Assembly: GCA_023665555.1 (NCBI GenBank)
Contig: JAMPDR010000012.1
Location: 1 to 38,950 of the forward strand
Direction of reading: 5' to 3'
Origin: Ruminococcus sp.
GTDB lineage: Bacteria > Bacillota > Clostridia > Oscillospirales > Acutalibacteraceae
DNA length: 38,950 nucleotides
Both the position numbers and the translations under genes were made by a program. Each line of letters opens with the position of its first letter. Position 1 is the first letter of the stretch. Below the pieces are notes generated by a model, which was given only the letters and a program-made list of their open reading frames with translations, made no database searches and had not been told where the DNA came from. Below are positions 1-7,947 of this stretch, piece by piece.

Positions 1-410
1 AAGTAATCGTTCCTGCCGAAGTAATTCCGGCACTCGGACACACAGAAGTAATTGATGAGGCAGTTGCACCGACTTGCACAGAAACAGGCCTTACAGAAGG
101 CAGTCACTGCAAATATTGCAATGAAGTAATCGTAGCACAAGAAGTTATTCCTGCAACAGGTCACAAGGAAGTACAAGGACCGTATTTCCCGGCAACCTGC
201 ACAATTCCTGGTCTTGAAAAGAGCACATACTGCTCAGTATGCAAGGAAGTAATCGTTCCTGCCGAAGTAATTCCGGCACTCGGACACACAGAAGTAATTG
301 ACGAAGCAGTTGCACCGACATGCACGGAAACAGGTCTTACTGAAGGCAGTCACTGCAAATATTGCAACGAAGTAATTGTGGCACAAGAAGTTGTTCCTGC
401 TCTCGGTCAC
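1..410 (+). repeat. 246-bp tandem DNA repeat inside the repeat protein
   Basis: Bases 1-164 recur at 247-410 with only scattered changes, mostly at third codon positions. The period is 246 bp (82 codons), made of two diverged 41-codon units. This is a recent higher-order duplication on top of an older 41-residue repeat. The array continues to the left of the window. Confidence 0.9.
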
Positions 411-686
411 ACAACTTCACTTGTAGGAGCAAAAGAAGCTACCTCAGAAGAAGATGGCTATACAGGTGATGAAGTTTGTGATGTATGCGGAGAAGTTATT
501 TCAAAAGGTGAAGTTATTCCTGCAACAGGATCGGCTGATCAAAAATGTTGCTGCTTCTGCCATTGTAACAACATCTTGTCAAGAGTAATGAGATTGGTTT
601 ACACAATTCTTTCAATTGTTACCATGCACAGAGTTTCATGCTGCGATGATATGGAACATTTCCTTGATGTTAAACATATTAAATAA
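1..686 (+). CDS. C-terminal part of a CxxC / PALGH repeat protein (5' end outside window)
   Basis: The open frame enters from the left edge (first full codon at 3) and stops at 684-686. It reads as tandem units of 41 residues, each with a Cys about 11 residues before a CxxC pair, then EVIV..EVIPA.GH. Such modules are common near the C-terminus of secreted or cell-surface proteins of Ruminococcus and relatives. That location is family knowledge, since the signal peptide and main domain are not in the window. After the last unit the protein changes to a Cys-rich patch (KCCCFCHC), a hydrophobic or amphipathic stretch of about 20 residues, and a second CC motif before the stop. An ATG lies at 378, but it is inside a repeat and is not the true start. 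The function of the complete protein cannot be told from this fragment. Confidence 0.8.
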   Translation, partial: VIVPAEVIPALGHTEVIDEAVAPTCTETGLTEGSHCKYCNEVIVAQEVIPATGHKEVQGPYFPATCTIPGLEKSTYCSVCKEVIVPAEVIPALGHTEVIDEAVAPTCTETGLTEGSHCKYCNEVIVAQEVVPALGHTTSLVGAKEATSEEDGYTGDEVCDVCGEVISKGEVIPATGSADQKCCCFCHCNNILSRVMRLVYTILSIVTMHRVSCCDDMEHFLDVKHIK

Positions 687-717
687 ACATCCGCTTTTTA
701 TTTGATTATAGAACAAG

Positions 718-750
718 ACAGACTCGGCTGGTTTTGCTGAGTCTGTTTTT
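718..750 (+). terminator. Rho-independent terminator after the repeat protein
   Basis: An 11-bp stem (718-728 with 736-746, one G-U pair) and 7-nt loop lead straight into a T-run ending at 750. Confidence 0.85.
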
Positions 751-762
751 CCGTGAAAATAC

Positions 763-791
763 TTGTATTAATTTCTTCTCTCTGCTATAAT
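763..791 (+). promoter_or_regulatory. SigA-type promoter for the siroheme reductase
   Basis: TTGTAT at 763-768 and TATAAT at 786-791 are 17 bp apart, with a TGC extended -10 at 783-785. The site lies 60 bp upstream of the ATG at 852. Confidence 0.7.
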
Positions 792-851
792 GATTAAAAT
801 TATTAATATTATGACGGGCTCACCCGATACGAAGAAAGGAATAGAAATATT

Positions 852-1754
852 ATGCAGGATAAAAATATAGTCAAGTGCACTGTGGCTGATTCTGAGGTTA
901 CAAGAGTGAAGGGAATGGGTTTTCTTCGCGATAAAACTACCTCCGATAAATTTAATGCAAGAGTTATAACAAAAAACGGCAAGATTACAGCTAAGGAGAG
1001 TATGGTAATCGCTGAAGCCGCTGAAAAGTTTGGCAGTGGTGAAATTGCAATGACAACCAGATTGACTGTAGAAATTCAAGGAGTGCCATATGATAATATT
1101 GAGCCGCTTTGCAGCTTTCTTGCTGAACATGGGCTTGAAACGGGCGGAACAGGTGCTAAAGTACGTCCCGTCGTTTCCTGCAAAGGCACAACATGCCGTT
1201 TTGGTCTGATAGATACTTATGATCTTTCTGAAGAAATCCACGAACGTTTTTATAAAGGCATGCGTGATGTGAAGCTGCCGCATAAATTCAAAATAGCAGT
1301 TGGCGGTTGTCCGAATAACTGCGTTAAACCCGATCTTAATGACCTTGGTGTTATCGGCCAGCGTGTTCCGAACCCTGATTTTGAAAAGTGCCGTGCATGT
1401 AAGAAATGTCTTATTGCTTCAAATTGTCCAATGGGTGCTGCAACGGTTGTTGACGGCAAAATTAATATCAATGAAGAACTCTGCAACCATTGCGGACGCT
1501 GCTTTACCAAATGTCCGTTCAAGGCCTTTGAGGAAAGTCAGAACGGCTACAGAATATACATCGGCGGTAGATGGGGTAAGAAGTTTGCACAGGGCAGATA
1601 TCTTGACAAGATTTTTACTGACAAAGATGAAGTACTTGAGATCATTGAAAAAGCAATAAATCTTTTTAAGGAAGAGGGAAACCAGGGTGAGCGCTTTGCT
1701 GACACAATTGCCCGTCTTGGCTTTGAGAATGTGCAAAAGAAACTGTTAGGCTGA
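852..1754 (+). CDS. Stand-alone siroheme [4Fe-4S] sulfite/nitrite reductase-like protein with ferredoxin insert
   Basis: The 300-residue protein has the layout of small dissimilatory-type siroheme reductases. An N-terminal ferredoxin-like half domain covers about residues 1-95. The siroheme/[4Fe-4S] coupling cysteines follow as C110-x4-C115 and GGC153-x3-C157, with conserved R116. A two-cluster ferredoxin domain comes next (C180, C183, C186, C192; C211, C214, C217, C221). This resembles the catalytic C subunit of anaerobic sulfite reductase (AsrC) and related clostridial proteins, which reduce sulfite or nitrite with six electrons. No asrA or asrB partner lies beside it in this window, so electrons would come from ferredoxin or a distant partner. 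An AAAGGA ribosome site sits 11 nt before the ATG. The gene has its own promoter, and the next gene follows 66 bp later without a terminator. The substrate is not decided by the sequence. Confidence 0.85.
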   Translation: MQDKNIVKCTVADSEVTRVKGMGFLRDKTTSDKFNARVITKNGKITAKESMVIAEAAEKFGSGEIAMTTRLTVEIQGVPYDNIEPLCSFLAEHGLETGGTGAKVRPVVSCKGTTCRFGLIDTYDLSEEIHERFYKGMRDVKLPHKFKIAVGGCPNNCVKPDLNDLGVIGQRVPNPDFEKCRACKKCLIASNCPMGAATVVDGKININEELCNHCGRCFTKCPFKAFEESQNGYRIYIGGRWGKKFAQGRYLDKIFTDKDEVLEIIEKAINLFKEEGNQGERFADTIARLGFENVQKKLLG

Positions 1755-1820
1755 TTAATGACAGACATTGAATCGATAGGAGAAAATACAGCTTAATATT
1801 ATTGCTGTGTTAAAAATATT

Positions 1821-3452
1821 ATGCAATTGATCAAAGCATCAGAGTTCGGTATTATGCCGAATGAAGATATAACCGTAAAGCTTGCTGAATTGTGCCGAAT
1901 TTTACAGTCAACTGATGGGGAGAAGACTGTTGTCTTTGAAAACGGTACATATTATATTGACAGCAAAAAATGCGAACAATATGCACTTTTTATAACCAAC
2001 ACAGTAGGTGACAAGGAATTTAAAAAGAACGAAAAGCCGCATATAAATGCTGTTCCGTTTTATTTCAGCAATATTTCTGATATTACCATTGATGCTAATG
2101 ACTCAATTTTTGTTATTGACGGTAAGGTGACCAACATTGCCATGGAAAACTGCGAGAATATTACGCTGAAAAATATGGAAATACGTCACAGTCACCCCGA
2201 TATGCATGAACTTAAGGTTGTTGGCAAAAACAAATTCAGCGTTGATTTCGAACTTGATAGAGATACCCTTTATAAATTCAAAAAAGGGAAACTGTGGTTT
2301 TATGGCAATGATTACTGTGTTCAGTCCAACAAATCGGCTTTTAGTTCATGGTGGATAGGTTTGATAAAAACTGAAACCCCCGATAAAATTCAGCGTGTCA
2401 GGCATCCGTTGGCAACTACGTATGCGGTTCGCGATCTTGATAACAGAAGAATTCGGGCGTATTGCGCAAATACAACACGCTTTGATTTGGATGATTGCTT
2501 TTATGTGTATGACGTTCGACGTCAGTTTGCAGGTATATTTATTAATAAGTGCAAAAATGTAACTTTGTATAATATTAAACAGCGATTCAACTATTCACTT
2601 GCAGTTGTTGCCCAAGATAGTGATACTATAACTATTAACAATGTCTGCTTTGCGCCTGAAGTCGGCTCGGCAAGAAAGCTTGCATCTGTTGCAGATTTCA
2701 TTCAGATTTGCATGTGCAGGGGCAAGGTGAGTGTAAAAGACAGCTATTTTGACGGAGCAGGTGACGACTGTCTTAACGTTCACGGTGTGCACTTTAAAAT
2801 CACTCAGGTGAACGGCAATGAAATAACTGTCCGTTTTATGCATCCGCAGTCACATGGATATAATCCGCTGAGAGTGGGTGATACAGTTGCATTTATCAAT
2901 TCAACAACACTGCTTGAAAACGGTACAGCCGTGATTGAAAAGTCAGAACTTGTCAATGAATATGATATAAAACTCAAACTTGATTCAACCGAAAAAGCTG
3001 TGATAGGTGAAGTTATTGAGGATATCAGTGCATGCCCCGAAGTTGAGTTCGTGAATAATAAAATGACTCGAATCATCACTAGAGGCATTCTTTTGACAAC
3101 CAGAGGAAAGTCAATTGTTTCAGACAATCGCTTTGTCAGTACGACCATGAGCGGAATTTTGCTGTCTGATGATGCCAAAAATTGGTATGAAAGCGGCATG
3201 TGTTGCGATGTCACTATTGAACGAAACACGTTTGATTATTGCGGCGATACACCGATACTCATAAAGCCTGAAAACCGTCAACATGAAGGTGCGGTGCATA
3301 AAAATATCAAAATTTGCGACAACAAGTTCAAAGACTACAGCGGTACTTGTATTGATGCTAAGTCGACTGATAGTCTGATAATCAAAAATAATGATTTCGG
3401 TGGCGGTGAATACCTCAAAACAAATAACTGCACTAATGTAATTATAGAATAG
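1821..3452 (+). CDS. GH110-like right-handed beta-helix glycosidase (putative alpha-1,3-galactosidase)
   Basis: This 543-residue protein shows repeated N-x-(I/V)-T-I/L turns typical of a right-handed parallel beta-helix. Two stretches look like GH110 family signatures: GAGDDCLNVHG near residue 315, with paired acidic residues before NVHG, and a later TTRGK ... MSGILLSDDAKNWYESG ... DVTIERNTF block. GH110 enzymes remove terminal alpha-1,3-linked galactose, for example from blood-group B or linear Gal-alpha-Gal glycans. The assignment is from recalled family motifs, not a search. No signal peptide is visible, so the protein appears to be cytoplasmic, unlike exported Bacteroides members. The ATG at 1821 is the only reasonable start, because an in-frame stop lies at 1794-1796. 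It lacks a well-spaced ribosome site, as AGGAG lies about 40 nt upstream. Confidence 0.65.
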   Translation: MQLIKASEFGIMPNEDITVKLAELCRILQSTDGEKTVVFENGTYYIDSKKCEQYALFITNTVGDKEFKKNEKPHINAVPFYFSNISDITIDANDSIFVIDGKVTNIAMENCENITLKNMEIRHSHPDMHELKVVGKNKFSVDFELDRDTLYKFKKGKLWFYGNDYCVQSNKSAFSSWWIGLIKTETPDKIQRVRHPLATTYAVRDLDNRRIRAYCANTTRFDLDDCFYVYDVRRQFAGIFINKCKNVTLYNIKQRFNYSLAVVAQDSDTITINNVCFAPEVGSARKLASVADFIQICMCRGKVSVKDSYFDGAGDDCLNVHGVHFKITQVNGNEITVRFMHPQSHGYNPLRVGDTVAFINSTTLLENGTAVIEKSELVNEYDIKLKLDSTEKAVIGEVIEDISACPEVEFVNNKMTRIITRGILLTTRGKSIVSDNRFVSTTMSGILLSDDAKNWYESGMCCDVTIERNTFDYCGDTPILIKPENRQHEGAVHKNIKICDNKFKDYSGTCIDAKSTDSLIIKNNDFGGGEYLKTNNCTNVIIE

Positions 3453-3460
3453 AAAATTAA

Positions 3461-3487
3461 CGGACTGTTTTTTGACAGTCCGTTTTT
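3461..3487. terminator. Bidirectional terminator between the beta-helix gene and thyX
   Basis: A perfect 8-bp stem (3461-3468 with 3475-3482) is followed by TTTTTG on the plus strand and a T-rich tract on the minus strand. It sits between convergent genes. Confidence 0.8.
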
Positions 3488-3521
3488 GTGTTAGGGAAGA
3501 TATTAATTAGATTTTTCTTAA

Positions 3522-4895
3522 TCATAAACTTGCAAACTCTTCTTTAATATCTTTCATTTTTCCGCAGCTGAGCCTTCCTTCGGGACAGAAGCCGTCACAA
3601 TAACAGCTTGGTCCATAGAAGCTGAAAATTTCAGGTGCAACATTTCTGAGTTTTGCAAGAAGATTCTTTGCATAATCTCTGATTTCCCACTGTGCCCTGT
3701 TGCAGGTACGCAGTTTCATGAATAGTTTCAATTCACGCGCATTGAGTGTTGTAACAATATCAACCGTGTTGCCGCTCAAAAGGCAGTATACCGCTTCGCC
3801 CTCGCTGTATCCGCAGCTTATCATATATTCATATAAAGCTTTGGTGCTTTCAAATGCATTTATGTAAAGATCAAGAAGTTCAGCGTTGTCTTTAACGCTT
3901 GGCGGAATTATATATGAACCTCTGTCGCAGGTCGTAAGTGACGGAATTTCAAGACTTTGAATTCTGTGGCGCGTAAAATGAGTCAGAGTTGAAAGAGAAA
4001 CATTGTTGAATCTGACTGTATAGTTAACCGATTCCAATGCTCTCGGTCTTGACGAATTGAGAACGGCATTAAGCACTTTGCTTCTCTGCTCATTGTCATT
4101 AACGATATTTTGGATTTGAGCAGATGAAAGGTTCATGCTTTCAATCAATGCAGTTGCAACAACATTTTTCTCTGCATCTTGAGTGTATGAAAGCAGTTCA
4201 ACACTGTCGCGAAGAGTGTCATTGTTTTCCGTTTCAATGAAATCAAGCTGTAATTTATCGTTATAGCTTTTTCCGTATTGTGCTTCAAAATTTTCGAAAA
4301 TTCCGGGTGCTTTGCGTTTACAATCCTCAAGTAATTGACAGCCGAGTGCATATATTTCGGGCATATCTTTTCCTCTTCCGTAAAGCATCGCGCGAAGTAC
4401 ATTGATAAGTTCTCTTCCGCCTATAGAGCAGAAGAAATTACTGTAGAAACAATATGGTAAAACGAATCTTGCGTCTTCCTTTGCAATACCTGCATCAGTG
4501 AGTTTTGAATAAAGTTCAAAAAGATGGTTCATATGCTTTTCATATTTTGCCTTATCCTCGTCACTATGGAACTTTGGTGCGTAATATCCGCTGTTCGCAA
4601 AGTCAACATAGCGTCTTGATTTTACGGTGAATGAGGCAAGGCGAAATTCAATCATGAACTGCTCAACAACAACCGAAACATTTTCAAACGCAAGATTGAA
4701 AAAAATATGTTCAACAGTTGAAGTGTGACCTGATGCGGTAACTCTTGAGATAAGTTTAGCATTTTTTTCGGTATCATGCGAACGTTCAAAAATTTCAAGT
4801 GAAGTGCCTTCCTGGGTTGAAATTCGTCCTGCGGCAGCACAAACACTTTCGCCTATATCAGACATACCTATGATGTATATTCCTGATTTACTCAT
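3522..4895 (-). CDS. thyX: Double-length FAD-dependent thymidylate synthase ThyX
   Basis: ThyX makes dTMP from dUMP using methylene-THF and FADH2. Usual members have about 220-250 residues; this one has 457 and reads as two ThyX-like halves. The first half keeps a degenerate signature (EFR at 83-85, S88, SRRY at 93-96) and an early HTSTVEH segment that resembles the normal N-terminus. The second half carries the proper RHR at 309-311 followed by S314, and the conserved RAQWEIR at 400-406. A C-terminal Cys patch (C431, C433, C437, C444) follows. The canonical active-site motif RHR-x2-S-x-N-x2-S-x-R is thus shared out between the halves. Such long clostridial ThyX proteins are, to my knowledge, an existing subfamily. 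An AGAGGA site precedes the ATG. The gene diverges from a cluster containing tmk, the next enzyme for dTMP. Confidence 0.9.
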   Translation of the reverse strand: MSKSGIYIIGMSDIGESVCAAAGRISTQEGTSLEIFERSHDTEKNAKLISRVTASGHTSTVEHIFFNLAFENVSVVVEQFMIEFRLASFTVKSRRYVDFANSGYYAPKFHSDEDKAKYEKHMNHLFELYSKLTDAGIAKEDARFVLPYCFYSNFFCSIGGRELINVLRAMLYGRGKDMPEIYALGCQLLEDCKRKAPGIFENFEAQYGKSYNDKLQLDFIETENNDTLRDSVELLSYTQDAEKNVVATALIESMNLSSAQIQNIVNDNEQRSKVLNAVLNSSRPRALESVNYTVRFNNVSLSTLTHFTRHRIQSLEIPSLTTCDRGSYIIPPSVKDNAELLDLYINAFESTKALYEYMISCGYSEGEAVYCLLSGNTVDIVTTLNARELKLFMKLRTCNRAQWEIRDYAKNLLAKLRNVAPEIFSFYGPSCYCDGFCPEGRLSCGKMKDIKEEFASL

Positions 4896-4936
4896 TTAAA
4901 AATCCTCTCATTCCGATAAATCCGTTATTAATATTA

Positions 4937-4965
4937 ATTATGCCATCAAGTGTCAATTTTGTCAA
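4937..4965 (-). promoter_or_regulatory. SigA-type promoter for thyX
   Basis: Reading the minus strand, TTGACA (4965-4960) and CATAAT (4942-4937) are 17 bp apart. The site is about 40 bp upstream of the thyX ATG. Confidence 0.75.
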
Positions 4966-5022
4966 CTGTAAGATAAGCATACTAAAAAAGAATGTAAAAA
5001 GTTAATAATTACATTTTTGTTA

Positions 5023-5050
5023 TTGATATTTATGGAATTTATGGTATAAT
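5023..5050 (+). promoter_or_regulatory. SigA-type promoter for the cupin-tmk gene run
   Basis: TTGATA at 5023-5028 and TATAAT at 5045-5050 are 16 bp apart. The leader of about 100 nt holds a small hairpin (TACGG with CCGTA near 5069-5095) that I cannot assign to a known riboswitch class. Confidence 0.75.
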
Positions 5051-5154
5051 ATCCTATCATGGTGTGCTACGGTCATTTATATTGCCGTACGCTTTAAGAT
5101 GATTATAATGCTATTGTTACTCTGCTTGATGCAGATTTTTAGGAGGATAAATTT

Positions 5155-5505
5155 ATGATTAAGCGAAGCGATGAAATGGTTTCAACTGTTAAGGTTAATA
5201 TGAGGGGCGGCGACGGTCAGGCTGTTGTTACCGATATACTAAACAAGGATGAATACAACGGACATGCCCGTCTTATCGGCAAAATTCTTCTTGAGCCGGG
5301 TTGCTCGATTGGTGTACATGTTCACGAAAATGAAGAAGAAGTATTTTATATCATCGAAGGCACAGCTACCTATGATGATAATGGAAAAATCGAAACATTA
5401 AATGCCGGCGACAGTTGTGTTTGCCTTGGCGGACAGTCACACTCAATTGCTAATAGGAGCGAAGAGGAAAATCTTGTTGTGTTTGCTGTTATTCTGACAT
5501 ATTGA
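5155..5505 (+). CDS. Small single-domain cupin protein
   Basis: This 116-residue protein is one cupin barrel. Motif 1 runs from G49 to G69 with metal ligands H55, H57 and E61 or E62; motif 2 has H96 in GDSCVCLGGQSH. These four ligands would hold one divalent metal. Small cupins of this type include sugar-binding proteins, isomerases and dioxygenases, and nothing here shows the substrate. A strong AGGAGG site lies 7 nt before the ATG. It is the first gene of the rightward run, and tmk begins 15 bp after its stop, so the two are probably co-transcribed. Confidence 0.8.
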   Translation: MIKRSDEMVSTVKVNMRGGDGQAVVTDILNKDEYNGHARLIGKILLEPGCSIGVHVHENEEEVFYIIEGTATYDDNGKIETLNAGDSCVCLGGQSHSIANRSEEENLVVFAVILTY

Positions 5506-5520
5506 TTTAGGTGTTTATTT

Positions 5521-6192
5521 ATGGGAAAAATGATTGTTATTGAGGGACTTGATGCAAGCGGAAAAGGAACGCAGACCAAGTTGCTTAAGTCGCGTCTTGA
5601 AGAATACGGTAAACGTGTCTTTGGGATAAGTCTGCCGAATTATGATGATAATTCAAGTGCACTTGTTAAAATGTATCTTGCAGGTGAAATGGGTAGCAAT
5701 CCGTCAGATGTTAATGCATTTGCCGCATCGACTTTTTATGCAGTTGACAGATATGCAAGTTTTAAAAAATATTGGAATAAAGAATATAACAGCGATCAGA
5801 TTATTGTTGCTGACAGATATACTACATCAAATGCATCCCATCAAATGACCAAATTACCAAGAGAACAATGGGATTTTTATCTTGATTGGCTTTTCGATTT
5901 CGAATATCGAAAACTTGAAATCCCTGAGCCTGACTGCGTGATTTTTCTTGATATGCCTGTTGAGGTATCACAGGAACTTCTGAAAAAACGTTATAATAAC
6001 GATGAAGGTAAGAAAGATGTCCATGAAAAGGACGTTGAATATCTTAAACACTGCTATGAAGCCGCGTCATATGCGGCAAATAAACTCGGTTGGTCAATCA
6101 TAAAGTGCAGTTGCAACGGTAAGCCGAGATCAATTGAAGAAATTTCAGATGAAATTTTTGCTGTGGTTGAAAGGAAGTTATTGAATGATTAA
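5521..6192 (+). CDS. tmk: Thymidylate kinase
   Basis: Phosphorylates dTMP to dTDP with ATP in the cytoplasm. The 223-residue protein has the P-loop GLDASGKGT at residues 9-17, a DRY at 76-78 in the dTMP-binding region, and the ADRYTTSN motif at 97-104. A lid-like KKRYNNDEGKKD segment follows near residue 160. Length is normal for the family, though sequence around the lid differs from the usual bacterial LID. The following gene starts 8 bp before the tmk stop, pointing to translational coupling. Its closeness to thyX, which makes the substrate, fits a dTMP supply role. Confidence 0.92.
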   Translation: MGKMIVIEGLDASGKGTQTKLLKSRLEEYGKRVFGISLPNYDDNSSALVKMYLAGEMGSNPSDVNAFAASTFYAVDRYASFKKYWNKEYNSDQIIVADRYTTSNASHQMTKLPREQWDFYLDWLFDFEYRKLEIPEPDCVIFLDMPVEVSQELLKKRYNNDEGKKDVHEKDVEYLKHCYEAASYAANKLGWSIIKCSCNGKPRSIEEISDEIFAVVERKLLND

Positions 6193-7072
6193 TTTTCACC
6201 GTGTCGATATTAATGACATGCAGTGGATAAAATCAAGATTAAGCTGCAAAAGTAAACTAAGTTGTGAATATAGCTTCGGTAACATATTTGCGTATAATGC
6301 AAAAATTGACGTTTGGGTCGCCGATCATAATGAGTTTCTTATAGTTAAATATGTTGTCGGTGATTGTAATATATATGCTTATCCTATTGGGGCAGGCGAT
6401 GTAAAACCTGTACTCAAAGCGATTATTGAAGATGCAAAAGACGGCGGGAAAAAAGCTGTTATTGCTGCAATGGCAAGGGAAGATGCCGAATATTTCAATC
6501 AGATATTCGGCAATGAATATAAAGTGAGTGAAGAAAGAGATGCTTTCGACTATGTTTATGATTCGGAGAATCTCATCAATCTCACAGGTAAAAAGTATCA
6601 GCCTAAAAGAAACCATATTTCTTTTTTCAAGCGTACATATGATTGGTCATATGAAAAAATAACAAGAGATAATATTCCGGAATGTATTGAAATGAACCGG
6701 AAATGGCTTGACAATTACGATCCTGAATTACGCGAACCGCTGATTGAAGAGTTCAATATCATTAAACTTGTGTTCGATAATTATGAAACCCTCGGCTTTG
6801 TCGGCGGACTTATTCGTGTTGACGGCAAGGTGGTTGCCTATACAATGGGTGAGCACCTTGATTCCGATACATTCTGTGTTCATTTTGAAAAAGCGTTCTC
6901 TGATATAAGAGGTGCATACCCGATCATTAATCAGCAGTTTGTTGAAAACGAGTTGAGCGGATATAAATATATCAACCGTGAAGATGATGTAGGTGCTGAA
7001 AACCTCAGAAAGGCCAAGCTGTCGTATCATCCTGCATTTATGTTTGAAAAATACACAGCACAAATTAACTGA
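6185..7072 (+). CDS. DUF2156 / phosphatidylglycerol lysyltransferase C-terminal-like (GNAT-fold) protein
   Basis: The 295-residue protein resembles the DUF2156 family: two GNAT-like halves as in the catalytic domain of MprF-type aminoacyl-tRNA-dependent transferases, but without the membrane part. Supporting stretches are KRNHISFFKR near 140-149, the GGLIRVDGKVVAYTMGE core strand region, and YINREDDVGAENLRKAKLSYHPAFMFEKY at the end (residues about 258-290). There are no membrane segments. Stand-alone members are often found next to other acetyltransferases, as here, and their substrates are mostly unknown. GAAAGGAAG upstream is the ribosome site. The start overlaps tmk by 8 bp. Confidence 0.75.
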   Translation: MINFHRVDINDMQWIKSRLSCKSKLSCEYSFGNIFAYNAKIDVWVADHNEFLIVKYVVGDCNIYAYPIGAGDVKPVLKAIIEDAKDGGKKAVIAAMAREDAEYFNQIFGNEYKVSEERDAFDYVYDSENLINLTGKKYQPKRNHISFFKRTYDWSYEKITRDNIPECIEMNRKWLDNYDPELREPLIEEFNIIKLVFDNYETLGFVGGLIRVDGKVVAYTMGEHLDSDTFCVHFEKAFSDIRGAYPIINQQFVENELSGYKYINREDDVGAENLRKAKLSYHPAFMFEKYTAQIN

Positions 7073-7073
7073 A

Positions 7074-7886
7074 ATGCTGATTAAATCAGAAGAAAAATAT
7101 ATTGAGCAGTTAACTAAACTGTGGCATGATGTTTTCGATGATGATGAAGAATATATAAAACTCTTTTTTGATACCGTCTATAAGAACAGCAAAACCTTTG
7201 CTCACTTTGACGGCGAAAAAATCGTCAGTGTGTTTTATCTGCTTGATTGTAAAATAAGATATGAATCTTGTGAATATAAAGGTTTTTATTTGTATGCCGC
7301 CGCGACTGATCCGGATTACAGAAAGCGCGGTCTAATGAGTGATTTGATTGAGCAGGCTAAGCAGTATTGCAGGGATAGCAATGTGTCTTTCATCTCCCTT
7401 GTACCGGGAAATGAACCTTTGTATGCTTATTATTCAAAACTTGGGTTTCAGACCGCCATGTATAAAAATATTGTATGCATTAATGAAAAGAGTAATAAAC
7501 AGAACATTTTTGTTGAAGCTGATGTCGATGATTATCTGAAAATCAGAAACACATATAACGGTAATTGTTTTTTATGGAATAAAGATGAATTATCATATGT
7601 TTTTGATTGCTTTGATTATTGCGGTATTCATGCATACAGAGATAAAAAATGTTGCGTAGTCGCAGATAAGAAAAATCACCGTGTTAATGAATTGATTTGT
7701 GATAAATTGTGTTTATCTGAAACGGTAGAAAAACTAAGCGGATTTTTCTGCGGCAAAGAGTTTACTATTGAAACTCCGTATAATATTGGCGAACGTATCA
7801 AATTCGGCATGATTTGTCCGATTGATGCTAAACTTAATCGAGAGTGGAGTGCCGATGATATTTATATGAATTTTGCTTTGGATTGA
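7074..7886 (+). CDS. GNAT family N-acetyltransferase
   Basis: The 270-residue protein has a GNAT acetyl-CoA binding core (AATDPDYRKRGLMSDLI, about residues 76-92, with the R/Q-x-x-G-x-G/A-like RKRGLM) and the later YYSKLGF motif common in this fold. The C-terminal half is larger than in minimal GNATs, as in Eis-like proteins, but a match to Eis cannot be confirmed by eye. The ATG at 7074 is chosen because it starts 1 nt after the DUF2156 stop; the longer open frame upstream overlaps that gene by 80 bp. There is no clear ribosome site, so expression is probably coupled to the gene before. The substrate is unknown. Confidence 0.75.
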   Translation: MLIKSEEKYIEQLTKLWHDVFDDDEEYIKLFFDTVYKNSKTFAHFDGEKIVSVFYLLDCKIRYESCEYKGFYLYAAATDPDYRKRGLMSDLIEQAKQYCRDSNVSFISLVPGNEPLYAYYSKLGFQTAMYKNIVCINEKSNKQNIFVEADVDDYLKIRNTYNGNCFLWNKDELSYVFDCFDYCGIHAYRDKKCCVVADKKNHRVNELICDKLCLSETVEKLSGFFCGKEFTIETPYNIGERIKFGMICPIDAKLNREWSADDIYMNFALD

Positions 7887-7947
7887 TCAAAACAGAAAAT
7901 ACAGAAGAAAATATGATGACTTGACAGTCGGAAAGGGTATGTTTATT

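Noticed and set aside
1..686. CRISPR-like repeat array
   Set aside because: The period is 123/246 bp in an open frame, with repeats coding for CxxC modules; no short direct repeats with spacers.
768..1283. 171-codon open frame on the minus strand
   Set aside because: It is the shadow of the siroheme reductase, which has clear Fe-S motifs in the plus frame, and it has no domain of its own.
6993..7073. Upstream extension of the GNAT gene
   Set aside because: It lies wholly within the 3' end of the DUF2156 gene, and an ATG just after that stop gives a natural GNAT N-terminus.
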